A DNA stretch of 64,000 nucleotides from Burkholderia sp. GAS332 (lineage in GTDB: Bacteria; Pseudomonadota; Gammaproteobacteria; Burkholderiales; Burkholderiaceae): assembly GCA_900142905.1 (NCBI GenBank), contig FSRV01000002.1:3100001-3164000 (forward strand), read 5' to 3'. Positions 1 to 7,834 of this stretch are shown here, in pieces (within the stretch, counting starts at the first letter, position 1; each line of letters starts with the position of its first letter). The notes beneath the pieces are model-generated. The model was not told the DNA's origin, searched no databases, and worked only from the letters and a program-made list of their open reading frames with translations. Position numbers and translations under genes: made by a program.

Positions 1-147
1 CGCGGCCATGCGGTGCAACGCGGCGTTCAGCCAATGTGTGCCGGCCAGCATCGCCGCTTCGATCTGCATCTCGACGTCTTCCGCACTGCATTTTCGCAAC
101 GAGTTCTCGATGCGCCCGGCGGCGGCGATGTGTTGTTCAATGTTCAT
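1..147 (-). CDS. Hypothetical protein, N-terminal part only (runs off window start)
   Basis: Minus-strand reading of 49 codons open to the window edge, starting at ATG 147-145. It begins MNIEQHIAAAGRIE and contains AAMLAGTHWLNAALH. It is clearly paralogous to the protein just upstream (137-598), which has AGMTGGTHAVNAALH at the same place, so the two are tandem duplicates. The start codon overlaps the end of the upstream gene by 11 bases, which suggests translational coupling. I do not recognise the family. The conserved GTHxxNAALH block is the only handle. The C-terminus is outside the window. Confidence 0.6.
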   Translation of the reverse strand, partial: MNIEQHIAAAGRIENSLRKCSAEDVEMQIEAAMLAGTHWLNAALHRMAA

Positions 148-598
148 GCAACGCTCCTTCCATCCGCTCATTCAACAGACGAAAACACACCCGCAAGGCC
201 TTGTCGCATTCCGCCACGATCGCAGCCGTCGGTGCGACACCCTCGCGTACACAGGGGTCGCGATACTGCTCCACGACTTCCATCAGATGCATCATCGACA
301 CGATGTCTTCGGGCACGGGCGCCTCGACAACAGGCCGGCCCACATGCAGCACATCCCCTAAAGGACGAAAGGCAGCTTGCAACGTGCCATCCGGCTGAGG
401 AACGAGGTAAACCCCTGGCTGCGCCGCGTAGACGTCGTCGGCAGCGGTGATCCCCGCGTGGTGCAGTGCTGCATTGACGGCATGGGTGCCGCCCGTCATA
501 CCGGCCCAGAACCACAACTCGAAATCGTCCAGCGGATCGAAGCGCGCACGCAGCGCTTCCAGTCTGGCGATCTTCTCCAGATGCGACTTCACGTTCAT
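137..598 (-). CDS. Hypothetical protein with GTHxxNAALH motif, divergent from UxaA operon
   Basis: 153 residues, probably cytosolic, no signal peptide or membrane segment. I chose the ATG at 598-596 because AAGGAGAT lies 5-6 bases upstream; a longer reading from 625 has no such site. Residues 1-50 (MNVKSHLEKIARLEALR...GTHAVNAALHHAGIT) align with the next gene downstream, so this is the first of a paralogous pair. The rest carries no motif I know. It is transcribed away from the UxaA-lyase operon, and the shared 226-bp promoter region holds three copies of a palindrome. It may therefore be co-regulated with 2-hydroxyacid catabolism. Function unknown. Confidence 0.6.
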   Translation of the reverse strand: MNVKSHLEKIARLEALRARFDPLDDFELWFWAGMTGGTHAVNAALHHAGITAADDVYAAQPGVYLVPQPDGTLQAAFRPLGDVLHVGRPVVEAPVPEDIVSMMHLMEVVEQYRDPCVREGVAPTAAIVAECDKALRVCFRLLNERMEGALHEH

Positions 599-681
599 CG
601 GAAATCTCCTTGTCCGTACGCCCACCGTGTTTCATTGCGTGGTTTGAAAGATAGACGGCGGTCACCCACAAGTCAACAACT

Positions 682-691
682 TCTATATAGG
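682..691. promoter_or_regulatory. Candidate operator copy 1 (TCTATATAGG)
   Basis: First of three near-identical short palindromes (core CTATATAG at 683-690) in the divergent promoter region. Copy 2 has its core 24 bp further on. The likely ligand is the GntR protein encoded at 2278-2982, an inference from position only. Confidence 0.45.
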
Positions 692-705
692 AGTAATTAG
701 AAACA

Positions 706-715
706 CCTATATAGG
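706..715. promoter_or_regulatory. Candidate operator copy 2 (CCTATATAGG)
   Basis: Perfect 10-bp palindrome within CACCTATATAGGAC. Same core as copies 1 and 3. It lies upstream of the forward promoter and within range of the divergent minus-strand promoter, so it could act on both directions. Confidence 0.5.
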
Positions 716-766
716 ACATTCGGCACCCGATCTATTCTCTGGCTCATGGATTAAGGAATATTCGGC

Positions 767-795
767 TTGACTAACCATGCCTCTGATCCTACATT
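767..795 (+). promoter_or_regulatory. Candidate sigma-70 promoter of the UxaA operon
   Basis: TTGACT (767-772), a 17-bp spacer, then TACATT (790-795). Expected transcription start is near 802, giving a leader of about 23 nt before the ATG at 825. Operator copy 3 (806-815) would lie immediately downstream of the start site, a classic repression position. Confidence 0.45.
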
Positions 796-805
796 TAGAT
801 CAACA

Positions 806-815
806 CCTATATAGG
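806..815. promoter_or_regulatory. Candidate operator copy 3 (CCTATATAGG) overlapping RBS
   Basis: Perfect palindrome in CACCTATATAGGAG. Its right half contributes to the TAGGAG ribosome-binding site of the gene at 825, so protein bound here would block initiation. It is 100 bp from copy 2. Confidence 0.5.
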
Positions 816-824
816 AGCTAGACA

Positions 825-1115
825 ATGCCCCGTGCGATCGTACTCAACCCGTCAGACAATGTCGCCACACTGCTCGATCCCGGAAGGGTCGGCGACGCCT
901 GCGTTCTTCAGGGTGAACGCTCAGGTGAGGTCACGCTGTGGCAGGACGTGCCATTCGGGCACAAGGTCTGCATTGCGCCGACCCCTGGTGGCGCGGCGAT
1001 CCTCAAATACGGCCAGGTCATCGGCACCGCTCGCACGTCGCTGACACTCGGCGAACATGCACATGTACACAACATCGACTCGACCCGCGCACGCGGCGAT
1101 CTGAATACGAGGTAA
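825..1115 (+). CDS. UxaA-family hydrolase, small SAF-domain subunit
   Basis: 96 residues, a complete SAF domain as found at the N-terminus of altronate and galactarate dehydratases and as the separate small subunit of split enzymes such as SuyA ((2R)-sulfolactate sulfo-lyase). Visible features are DNVATLLDP near the start, DVPFGHKVCI in the middle (the HK pair is typical of the domain), and GEHAHVHNIDS near the end. The 4-bp gap to the large subunit supports a two-chain enzyme. Substrate cannot be fixed from sequence. An Ldh-type dehydrogenase downstream suits either sulfolactate or a sugar-acid/hydroxyacid substrate. Confidence 0.85.
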   Translation: MPRAIVLNPSDNVATLLDPGRVGDACVLQGERSGEVTLWQDVPFGHKVCIAPTPGGAAILKYGQVIGTARTSLTLGEHAHVHNIDSTRARGDLNTR

Positions 1116-1119
1116 GCAG

Positions 1120-2271
1120 ATGAAAACATTTCTCGGTTACCGGCGCGCAAATGGCACCGTCGGCGTGCGCAACTGGGTCGCAATCATTTCCGTCATGGAC
1201 AATTGCAACCCTGTGACCCGGACGATTGCCAACTCGGTTGACGGCACGATTCCCGTCACCACGCTGTTCGTGCGGGGCCAATACGGTGCGGATCTCGACT
1301 TCGCCTACGAGTCGCTCGCCGGACTCGGACGTAATCCCAACATTGCAGCCGTCCTCGTTGTCGGACTCGAGGAATCGTCGACAGAGGACGTCGCCTCGCG
1401 CATACGCGATACCGGCAAGCCCGTCGACACCGTGCACCTCCAACCGCACGGCACGATTCACTGTATCGCCGAAGGCACACGCAAGGCGTTGCGGCTCTCG
1501 ATCGCCGCCTCGAGCCTGCGGCGCGAGCCGTGCCCGATGTCGGAACTCATCGTGGGCGTCGAGTGCGGCGGCTCCGATACGACGTCCGGTCTCAGCTGCA
1601 ATCCGACCATTGGGCGAATGGCGGACCGTTTGATTGCGGAAGGCGGCACCGTCATCATTTCCGAAACGTCGGAGTTCATCGGCGCGGAACATCTGTTCGC
1701 CGCGCGGGCAGCAGATGAATCCGTCAGAGCGGCGTTCGTCGACGCGGTCAAGAAGATGGAACACGCCGCGATTGACCGCGGCGTGGACATGCGCGAGTCG
1801 CAACCGTCGCCGGATAACAAGCGCGGTGGGCTGACCACCGTCGAGGAAAAAGCGCTTGGCGCGATGGCCAAGGCCGGTTCGACCCCGCTTGTCGGCGTGC
1901 TTCGATACGGCGAGGCGCCCCAACGCAAGGGACTTCATTTCATGGATGCGCCTGCCGCTGCCGTCGAAAACCTGACCGCGCTCGCCGCCGGCGGATGCCA
2001 GCTCACGTTTTTCGGCACGGGCGTCGGGAACCCCATCGGCAACATGGTCGCGCCCACCGTCAAGGTGTGTGGCAACATCCATACTCTGCAGACGATGGCG
2101 GACAATATCGATTTCGACGCCAGTGGCATTCTCGAACAGGGAATGAAAATTTCGGATCTAGGAGACCGGCTGTATGACTATGCAACGGACGTGGCATCGG
2201 GCACGCGTCTCGCCAGCGAAGTGCTCGATGTACGTGAAACTGCCGTCAGCCGGTTTGAACGCAGTCTCTAA
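1120..2271 (+). CDS. UxaA-family hydrolase, large catalytic subunit
   Basis: 383 residues, matching the C-terminal catalytic part of altronate dehydratase and SuyB-type lyases. Conserved blocks: FLGYRRANGTVGVRN at the start, GVECGGSDTTSGLSCNP at about 145-161, a SETSEFIGAEH block, and a C-terminal FGTGVGNPIGNMVAPTVKVCGN segment. The family performs metal- or Fe-S-assisted elimination of water (or sulfite in SuyAB) from a 2,3-substituted acid to give a 2-oxo or enol acid. Cys in the GVECGG block and in KVCGN are candidate ligands. It is followed after 6 bp by the GntR gene. Dehydratase versus sulfo-lyase activity is open. Confidence 0.85.
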   Translation: MKTFLGYRRANGTVGVRNWVAIISVMDNCNPVTRTIANSVDGTIPVTTLFVRGQYGADLDFAYESLAGLGRNPNIAAVLVVGLEESSTEDVASRIRDTGKPVDTVHLQPHGTIHCIAEGTRKALRLSIAASSLRREPCPMSELIVGVECGGSDTTSGLSCNPTIGRMADRLIAEGGTVIISETSEFIGAEHLFAARAADESVRAAFVDAVKKMEHAAIDRGVDMRESQPSPDNKRGGLTTVEEKALGAMAKAGSTPLVGVLRYGEAPQRKGLHFMDAPAAAVENLTALAAGGCQLTFFGTGVGNPIGNMVAPTVKVCGNIHTLQTMADNIDFDASGILEQGMKISDLGDRLYDYATDVASGTRLASEVLDVRETAVSRFERSL

Positions 2272-2277
2272 GAGAAC

Positions 2278-2982
2278 ATGACAAAACTATCCATGGTGTC
2301 GGAAGCGATCATCCGGCACATCGAATCCGGGTCATTGCGCGAAGGTGACCGCCTGCCCTCCGAGGGCGACCTCGCAGCGAGCCATGGCGTGAGCGTCGGG
2401 ACGGTGCAGAAAGCGCTCGTCCAACTCGTGCACTCCGGGCTCATCACCCGCGAGCAGGGGCGGGGCACGTTCGTGTCGGGCTCGCGCGTCGCGCCCGCCG
2501 ACGTGCGCTATCTGCGCTTTCGCGATGCGGATGGCAACGACCTTCCCTCCTATGTTCATGCACGCTCGGTGAAGCGCCTGAAACGCAAGGGGCCATGGTC
2601 CGAGTTCCTCGGAGGCGACGGCTTCGTGCGCATCGAGCGTGTCATCAGCGTGGGTGGTCGGTTCGATCTCTACAGCGAATTCTGGCTGAGGGAGGAGGAT
2701 TTCGCCGAGCTTGGCGGTGTGGACCGGGCCGCGCTGGAAAAGAATCTGCGCGAACTCGTCGCCCAACGGCTGTCACTGCCAACGCTGCGGGTAGACCAAT
2801 GGATCCAGTTCGGCAAGCTGCCAGCCGCAGTGGCAAACGAACTGAGCATCGACCCGAACGAGCCCGGGTTCATCATGGAATTGCGCGGCTACACGCTGCG
2901 CAACCGGCCGCTCTACTACCAGTCGATCTATTCCGGGCCGTTTTCCGAACGGCTCATCATCACGCGAGAGAATGCGCAATGA
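2278..2982 (+). CDS. GntR-family transcriptional regulator (HutC-like)
   Basis: 234 residues. The N-terminal winged helix covers about residues 1-70 (IRHIESGSLREGDRLPSE, then GVSVGTVQKALVQLV and REQGRGTFV). A UTRA-type ligand-binding domain follows to the end (FVRIERVISVGGRFDLYSEFWL, ... YYQSIYSGPFSERLIITRE). It sits inside the operon between the lyase and the dehydrogenase and overlaps the latter by 4 bp (ATGA). It probably represses the operon through the CCTATATAGG sites upstream of 825, with a pathway acid as inducer. That assignment is inferred from position. Confidence 0.88.
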   Translation: MTKLSMVSEAIIRHIESGSLREGDRLPSEGDLAASHGVSVGTVQKALVQLVHSGLITREQGRGTFVSGSRVAPADVRYLRFRDADGNDLPSYVHARSVKRLKRKGPWSEFLGGDGFVRIERVISVGGRFDLYSEFWLREEDFAELGGVDRAALEKNLRELVAQRLSLPTLRVDQWIQFGKLPAAVANELSIDPNEPGFIMELRGYTLRNRPLYYQSIYSGPFSERLIITRENAQ

Positions 2983-3992
2983 GTGCTCGCCTGCTTCCCG
3001 ATGCCCTCGAAAGCTGGACGTCAGCGGTTTTCGAAACGTGTAATGTGCCACCCGCACAGGCCGCCGAAGCCGCATCGGTGCTGGTTCGCAGCGAACTGCG
3101 CGGCTACGGCACGCACGGCATGACACGCCTCGCTTCCTACGTCGAGCGGCTTCAGTCAGACGCATTCAACCCGCTGCCCACTATCACGAACAGGGTTTTC
3201 CCCGGTGGCATCGTGGTCGACGCGGACGGCGCGATGGGCCAGCTGGCGGGTCCGTACGCGGTTCGGCTCGGGCTCGACGCGCTGAAGACGAGCGCCTCAG
3301 TACTGATCGTCATCCAGACATGCGGCCATCTGGGCGCGCTGGGCATCCACACCCTGCTCGCCGCAGAGGGCGGCGCCTTCAGCATGATGGGCCAGCACAC
3401 ACCGCCCGCGCTCGCGATGGAGGGATTCCGCGGGGCGGCCATCGGACACAACCCGATCGCATTCGGCTGTCCGCGGCCTGGGCACACACCGATTGTTTTT
3501 GACGTAGCCTGCAGCGTCGCTGCACGTGGACACATCCTCCTTGCCGCGCGCGACGGCGAGCCGATTCCGGAGGGCTGGGCGCTCGATGCCGAAGGGCAAC
3601 CGACAACCGACGCGAAGCGCGCACTCGGTGGCTCTCTGCTCCCCATGGGCGGGCACAAGGGTATCGGCATCGCGATGATGGTCGAATGCCTGGCGGGTGC
3701 GTTGACGGCGGCCGCCCCTGCACCCGCCCCGCAGCGGCGCGCTGCGATGCAAGGTGCGTTTCTTTGGCTCGTACGGCCTGAACAATACGCTGAGCAGCCT
3801 GCTTTCGGAGATTACATGAACGACTGGACCGAGACATACCGTGCAGCAGGCGGCGACGGCGCAAGGCTGCCGGGCGAACGCGGCGACACGCTGGAGCGGC
3901 GGGCACGCGAAGAAGGCGTGACATTGCCCGCGTCTATCGCGGAGGAACTGCGTGCCCTCGGCGATCGCTTACGCGTGAGCTTTCCCGGGTAG
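2979..3992 (+). CDS. Ldh/ComC-family NAD(P)-dependent 2-hydroxyacid dehydrogenase
   Basis: 337 residues, the LDH2/MDH2 oxidoreductase fold (malate/L-lactate/sulfolactate/ureidoglycolate dehydrogenases). Start is the ATG overlapping the GntR stop. Diagnostic features: RGYGTHGMTRL with His46 as candidate proton donor, TCGHLGALG for nucleotide binding, GHNPIAFGCPRPGHTPIVFDVACS, and a late GGHKGIGIAMMVE block. It interconverts a 2-hydroxyacid and a 2-oxoacid with NAD(P). Beside a UxaA-family lyase and a 2-oxoacid oxidoreductase it would feed the oxoacid pool. ComC-like (2R)-sulfolactate dehydrogenase is one possible role. Confidence 0.85.
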   Translation: MSARLLPDALESWTSAVFETCNVPPAQAAEAASVLVRSELRGYGTHGMTRLASYVERLQSDAFNPLPTITNRVFPGGIVVDADGAMGQLAGPYAVRLGLDALKTSASVLIVIQTCGHLGALGIHTLLAAEGGAFSMMGQHTPPALAMEGFRGAAIGHNPIAFGCPRPGHTPIVFDVACSVAARGHILLAARDGEPIPEGWALDAEGQPTTDAKRALGGSLLPMGGHKGIGIAMMVECLAGALTAAAPAPAPQRRAAMQGAFLWLVRPEQYAEQPAFGDYMNDWTETYRAAGGDGARLPGERGDTLERRAREEGVTLPASIAEELRALGDRLRVSFPG

Positions 3993-4073
3993 GGACCACA
4001 CGCTCCGGCATTGCGGCGATCTAGCCAAACCATTTAGCGATCCTTATTACAAATATCGACGAGACACTCTCCT

Positions 4074-7000
4074 ATGAATGCCCCTCTTACAGAAGCGACC
4101 CGTAAGGCCATGGAAGTCGTCACGCTCGACGACAAATACACACTTGAAACGGGGCGCGCCTTCATGAACGGCACGCACGCGCTCGTGCGTCTGCCGCTCA
4201 TGCAACGCCGGCGCGATGAGCGAGCCGGACACAACACCGCGGCGTTCATCTCCGGCTACCGCGGCTCACCCCTAGGTGGCTACGACCAGGCGCTCTGGCA
4301 GGCGAAAAAACTTCTGGCCGAGCAGCATGTCGTATTCAAGCCTGGCGTCAATGAAGAACTCGGTGCCACGGCGGTGTGGGGCTCGCAGCAATTGGAGTTC
4401 GACGCTGCCAGCAAGAAGTACGACGGGGTGTTCGGCATCTGGTATGGCAAAGGCCCGGGCGTCGACCGGAGTGCCGACGCGCTCAAGCATGCGAATCTTG
4501 CAGGCACCGCACCGCTTGGCGGCGTGATCGCGCTGGCAGGCGACGATCACGTGTCGAAAAGCAGCACACTCGCGCATCAGAGCGACCACACTTTCATCGC
4601 CTGCGGCCTGCCGGTGTTCTTCCCCGCCAACGTGCAGGACATCCTGGACCTCGGCGTGCACGCGTTCGCGATGAGCCGCTACAGTAGTCTGTGGGCCGGC
4701 ATGAAGACAGTGCAGGAGGTCGTCGAAGCAGCGTCTTCTGTGCTCACGGATGCCCACCGCATTCAGACAGTGATTCCGAACGACTTCGTGATCCCGCAAG
4801 GAGGCATGCATATTCGCTGGCCGGACGATCCGCTCGTACAGGAAGCGCGCATGATGGAGTACAAGTGGCCTGCCGCGCTCGCGTACATCCGCGCGAACCG
4901 CCTGAACCACAGCGTCATCGAAGGACCCAATGACCGTTTCGGAATCGTCGCAAGCGGCAAGGCGTATAGCGATACGCGCCAGGCGCTGCTCGACCTCGGT
5001 CTCGACGACGCGCAATGCCGCGCACTCGGCATCCGGTTGCACAAGATCAGCGTCGTGTGGCCGCTCGAACCCACAAGCGTTCGGGAATTCGCGCGCGGTC
5101 TGCGCGAAATCCTCGTGGTCGAAGAGAAGCGCCCGCTCGTGGAACAGCAGCTGAAGGACGAGCTTTACCATTACCCCGCCGACACACGTCCGGTCATTGT
5201 CGGCAAATACCATGAAGCCGGCGCGGACCATCCCGGCGGCGAATGGAGCCACCGCGCGCCTGGCGAGGACTGGCTGTTACGCGCGAAGGCAGATCTTTCC
5301 CCCGCGCAGATCGCGAAGGCCATTGCGGCTCGCCTGAAGCGGCTCGGCGTGCCAGCGGACATCGCGGCGCGCATGGATCGCCGCCTCGCGGAGATCCATG
5401 CCAGAGAATGCGCAGTCAGTCTGGTCACGGGCGATTCCGAACGGAAACCCTGGTTCTGCCCGGGTTGCCCGCACAACACGAGCACCCGCGTGCCTGAGGG
5501 TTCGCAAGCCACAGCGGGTATCGGATGCCACGGCATGGTGACCTGGATGGACCGCTCAACCACTTCGTGGTCCCAGATGGGCGGAGAAGGCGTTGCATGG
5601 ATGGGGCAGGCACCGTTCAGCCGCCGCAACCACATGTTCGCGAACATCGGCGACGGCACTTACAACCATTCTGGCCTGCTTGCCATCCGTCAATCGATCC
5701 ATGCAGGCGTGAACATCACGTACAAGGTTCTGTTTAACAGCGCAGTTGCGATGACTGGCGGCCAGCCCGTCGACGGCCAGCTCGACGTGCCTGCCATGAC
5801 CTGCGAGTTGGCGGCCGAGGGCGCCAAACGCATCGTCGTGGTGACGGACGATCCTGACAAATATGCCGCGGCGACCGGCCTGGCAACGGGTGTGACGGTA
5901 CGCCATCGCGACGAACTCGACGCTGTCCAGCGCGAACTCCGGGACGTGCCAGGCGCCACGGTCATCATTTATGACCAGATGTGCGCCACGAAAAAGCGCC
6001 GCGAGCGCAAGCGCGGCACGATGCCTGAACCCGACAAGCATGTGGTCATCAACGAACTGGTGTGCGAAGGGTGTGGCGATTGCGGCGTGGAGAGCAACTG
6101 TGTTGCGGTCCAGCCGCTCGAAACCGAGTTTGGGCGCAAGCGGCAGATCAATCAGAACACCTGCAACAAAGACTTTTCATGCGTGAAGGGCTTCTGCCCG
6201 AGCTTCGTCACGGTCGAAGGCGGACGGCTTCGAAAGCCTGAAGCCGCGCGCAAGGTGACGCTCGCCGACATGTTGCCACTACCGGAACCGCAACTGCCCG
6301 ATGCCGCCATCGCGCGCCGTATCGTGGTGGCAGGCGTGGGTGGCACCGGGATTGTCACGATCGGCCAGGTGCTTGGCATGGCCGCGCATCTCGAAGGCAA
6401 GAGCGTGATCACGCAAGACGCGACCGGCATGGCTCAGATGGGTGGCGCGACCTGGAGCCACATCCAGATTGCGGATCAGGACGACGCCCTGCATGCTGCG
6501 CGGGTCGATGTGGCGATGGCGGACCTGGTGCTTGCCTGCGATATGGTCGTCGGTTCGCAAAAGTCCACGCTCTCGATGATGCAGCCCGGTCGGACCTTCG
6601 TTGTGCTCAACAGCCACGTCACGTCGACCGCCGCGTTCGTGCGCAATCCTGACTGGAAAGCGCCAGGTGACGAGGCAATGGCGGCGATCGCCCGTGGCGT
6701 CGCGCCCGGACAGATGGGTGTTTTCGATGCCGAACTGAGCGCGACGCAATTGCTCGGGCAGTCGATCTACTCCAATCTGATGCTGCTCGGGTATGCGTGG
6801 CAGAAAGGCCGCGTGCCGCTGACGCGGGAGTCGCTGATGCGTGCAATCGAGCTGAACGGTGTGCAGGTCGAAAACAACAAGGCGGCCTTTGAATGGGGAC
6901 GGCACTGCGCACACGACCTCGCGAGCGTGCCGGTGCGCGATGCCAATGCGCAGGTGATCCAGATCACCAAAAAGCCGTCGCTCAACGAACTCATCAGCAA

Positions 7001-7655
7001 GCGTGCCGCATTTCTCACGCAATACCAGAACCCGTCATACGCCGCTCGCTATGAAGCGTTCGTTGATCAGGTGCGCACCGCGGAATCGCGGTTCGGCAGC
7101 CACCGCCTGGCCGAAACAGTAGCGCGCTACCTGTTCAAGCTGATGGCGTACAAGGACGAGTATGAAGTTGCGCGCCTGCACACCGACGCCGCGTTCACCG
7201 CAAGCGTAGGATCGATGTTCGAGGGCGACGTCCGCCTCGTGCACCACCTGGCACCGCCGCTCTTCGCGAAGCGCAACGCGAACGGTGAACCCGTCAAGCG
7301 TCCGTTCGGGTCCTGGGTTCGCCGGGCCTTCCGTGGGCTTGCTGCATTGAAAGTGCTGCGCGGCACCCCATTCGACCCGTTCGGCCGTACAGAGGAACGC
7401 CGCACGGAGCGTCAACTCATCAGCGAGTACCGCGCGTGCATCGCGGAAGTTCTGAAGGGGCTCTCTGAGGAGAATTTTCCCGTTGCGCTCGAGATTGCCA
7501 GCGTCCCGGAAGGCATTCGAGGATATGGTCACGTCAAGGCGCGCAATCTCGCGGCGGTGCGCGTACGGTGGGAGCAACTCATGCAGCGATGGCGCGATCC
7601 GGCTTCGCAGGCTCACAACCAGGAGCATGATGTCCTCGATCGGATGACCCGGTAA
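4074..7655 (+). CDS. Fused indolepyruvate/2-oxoacid:ferredoxin oxidoreductase
   Basis: 1,193 residues, the single-chain bacterial form of IorA-IorB. Order: pyruvate-oxidoreductase alpha-type domain near the start (SGYRGSPLGGYDQALW), thiamine-diphosphate domain at about 470-600 (WFCPGCPHNTSTR, GEGVAWMG, NIGDGTYNHSGLLA), a 4Fe-4S cysteine segment at about 660-715 (CEGCGDCGVESNC, CNKDFSCVKGFCPS), a gamma domain (VVAGVGGTGIVTIGQVLG) from about 745, and a C-terminal DUF6537-type tail. The family decarboxylates a 2-oxoacid onto CoA, passing electrons to an acceptor. Aryl- or branched oxoacids are the usual guess. It is third in a lyase-dehydrogenase-oxidoreductase chain, 81 bp after the dehydrogenase. 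Confidence 0.9.
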   Translation: MNAPLTEATRKAMEVVTLDDKYTLETGRAFMNGTHALVRLPLMQRRRDERAGHNTAAFISGYRGSPLGGYDQALWQAKKLLAEQHVVFKPGVNEELGATAVWGSQQLEFDAASKKYDGVFGIWYGKGPGVDRSADALKHANLAGTAPLGGVIALAGDDHVSKSSTLAHQSDHTFIACGLPVFFPANVQDILDLGVHAFAMSRYSSLWAGMKTVQEVVEAASSVLTDAHRIQTVIPNDFVIPQGGMHIRWPDDPLVQEARMMEYKWPAALAYIRANRLNHSVIEGPNDRFGIVASGKAYSDTRQALLDLGLDDAQCRALGIRLHKISVVWPLEPTSVREFARGLREILVVEEKRPLVEQQLKDELYHYPADTRPVIVGKYHEAGADHPGGEWSHRAPGEDWLLRAKADLSPAQIAKAIAARLKRLGVPADIAARMDRRLAEIHARECAVSLVTGDSERKPWFCPGCPHNTSTRVPEGSQATAGIGCHGMVTWMDRSTTSWSQMGGEGVAWMGQAPFSRRNHMFANIGDGTYNHSGLLAIRQSIHAGVNITYKVLFNSAVAMTGGQPVDGQLDVPAMTCELAAEGAKRIVVVTDDPDKYAAATGLATGVTVRHRDELDAVQRELRDVPGATVIIYDQMCATKKRRERKRGTMPEPDKHVVINELVCEGCGDCGVESNCVAVQPLETEFGRKRQINQNTCNKDFSCVKGFCPSFVTVEGGRLRKPEAARKVTLADMLPLPEPQLPDAAIARRIVVAGVGGTGIVTIGQVLGMAAHLEGKSVITQDATGMAQMGGATWSHIQIADQDDALHAARVDVAMADLVLACDMVVGSQKSTLSMMQPGRTFVVLNSHVTSTAAFVRNPDWKAPGDEAMAAIARGVAPGQMGVFDAELSATQLLGQSIYSNLMLLGYAWQKGRVPLTRESLMRAIELNGVQVENNKAAFEWGRHCAHDLASVPVRDANAQVIQITKKPSLNELISKRAAFLTQYQNPSYAARYEAFVDQVRTAESRFGSHRLAETVARYLFKLMAYKDEYEVARLHTDAAFTASVGSMFEGDVRLVHHLAPPLFAKRNANGEPVKRPFGSWVRRAFRGLAALKVLRGTPFDPFGRTEERRTERQLISEYRACIAEVLKGLSEENFPVALEIASVPEGIRGYGHVKARNLAAVRVRWEQLMQRWRDPASQAHNQEHDVLDRMTR

Positions 7656-7834
7656 CACAGCAACGTGCCCCCGGTTGGGCGAAACCGCTTCGCAGGCTCG
7701 ACCGGCCCGGCACGACGAAGGAAACGAGCGGTCTCGCACCACAACGCGAGCCGCACACCCGGTACCGCAGCACCGTTCCAATCCGCCAAAGAGCGGGCAA
7801 ACACTGGCGCCGCCAGACAATTCAGGAGACATCG

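Noticed and set aside
1018..2082. 354-codon minus-strand frame
   Set aside because: It runs antisense to the UxaA large subunit, with Arg/His-rich composition and no family signature.
825..3992. Firm call of sulfolactate pathway suyAB-comC
   Set aside because: The families fit, but other UxaA and Ldh members fit equally, and the rest of the operon does not point to sulfonates.
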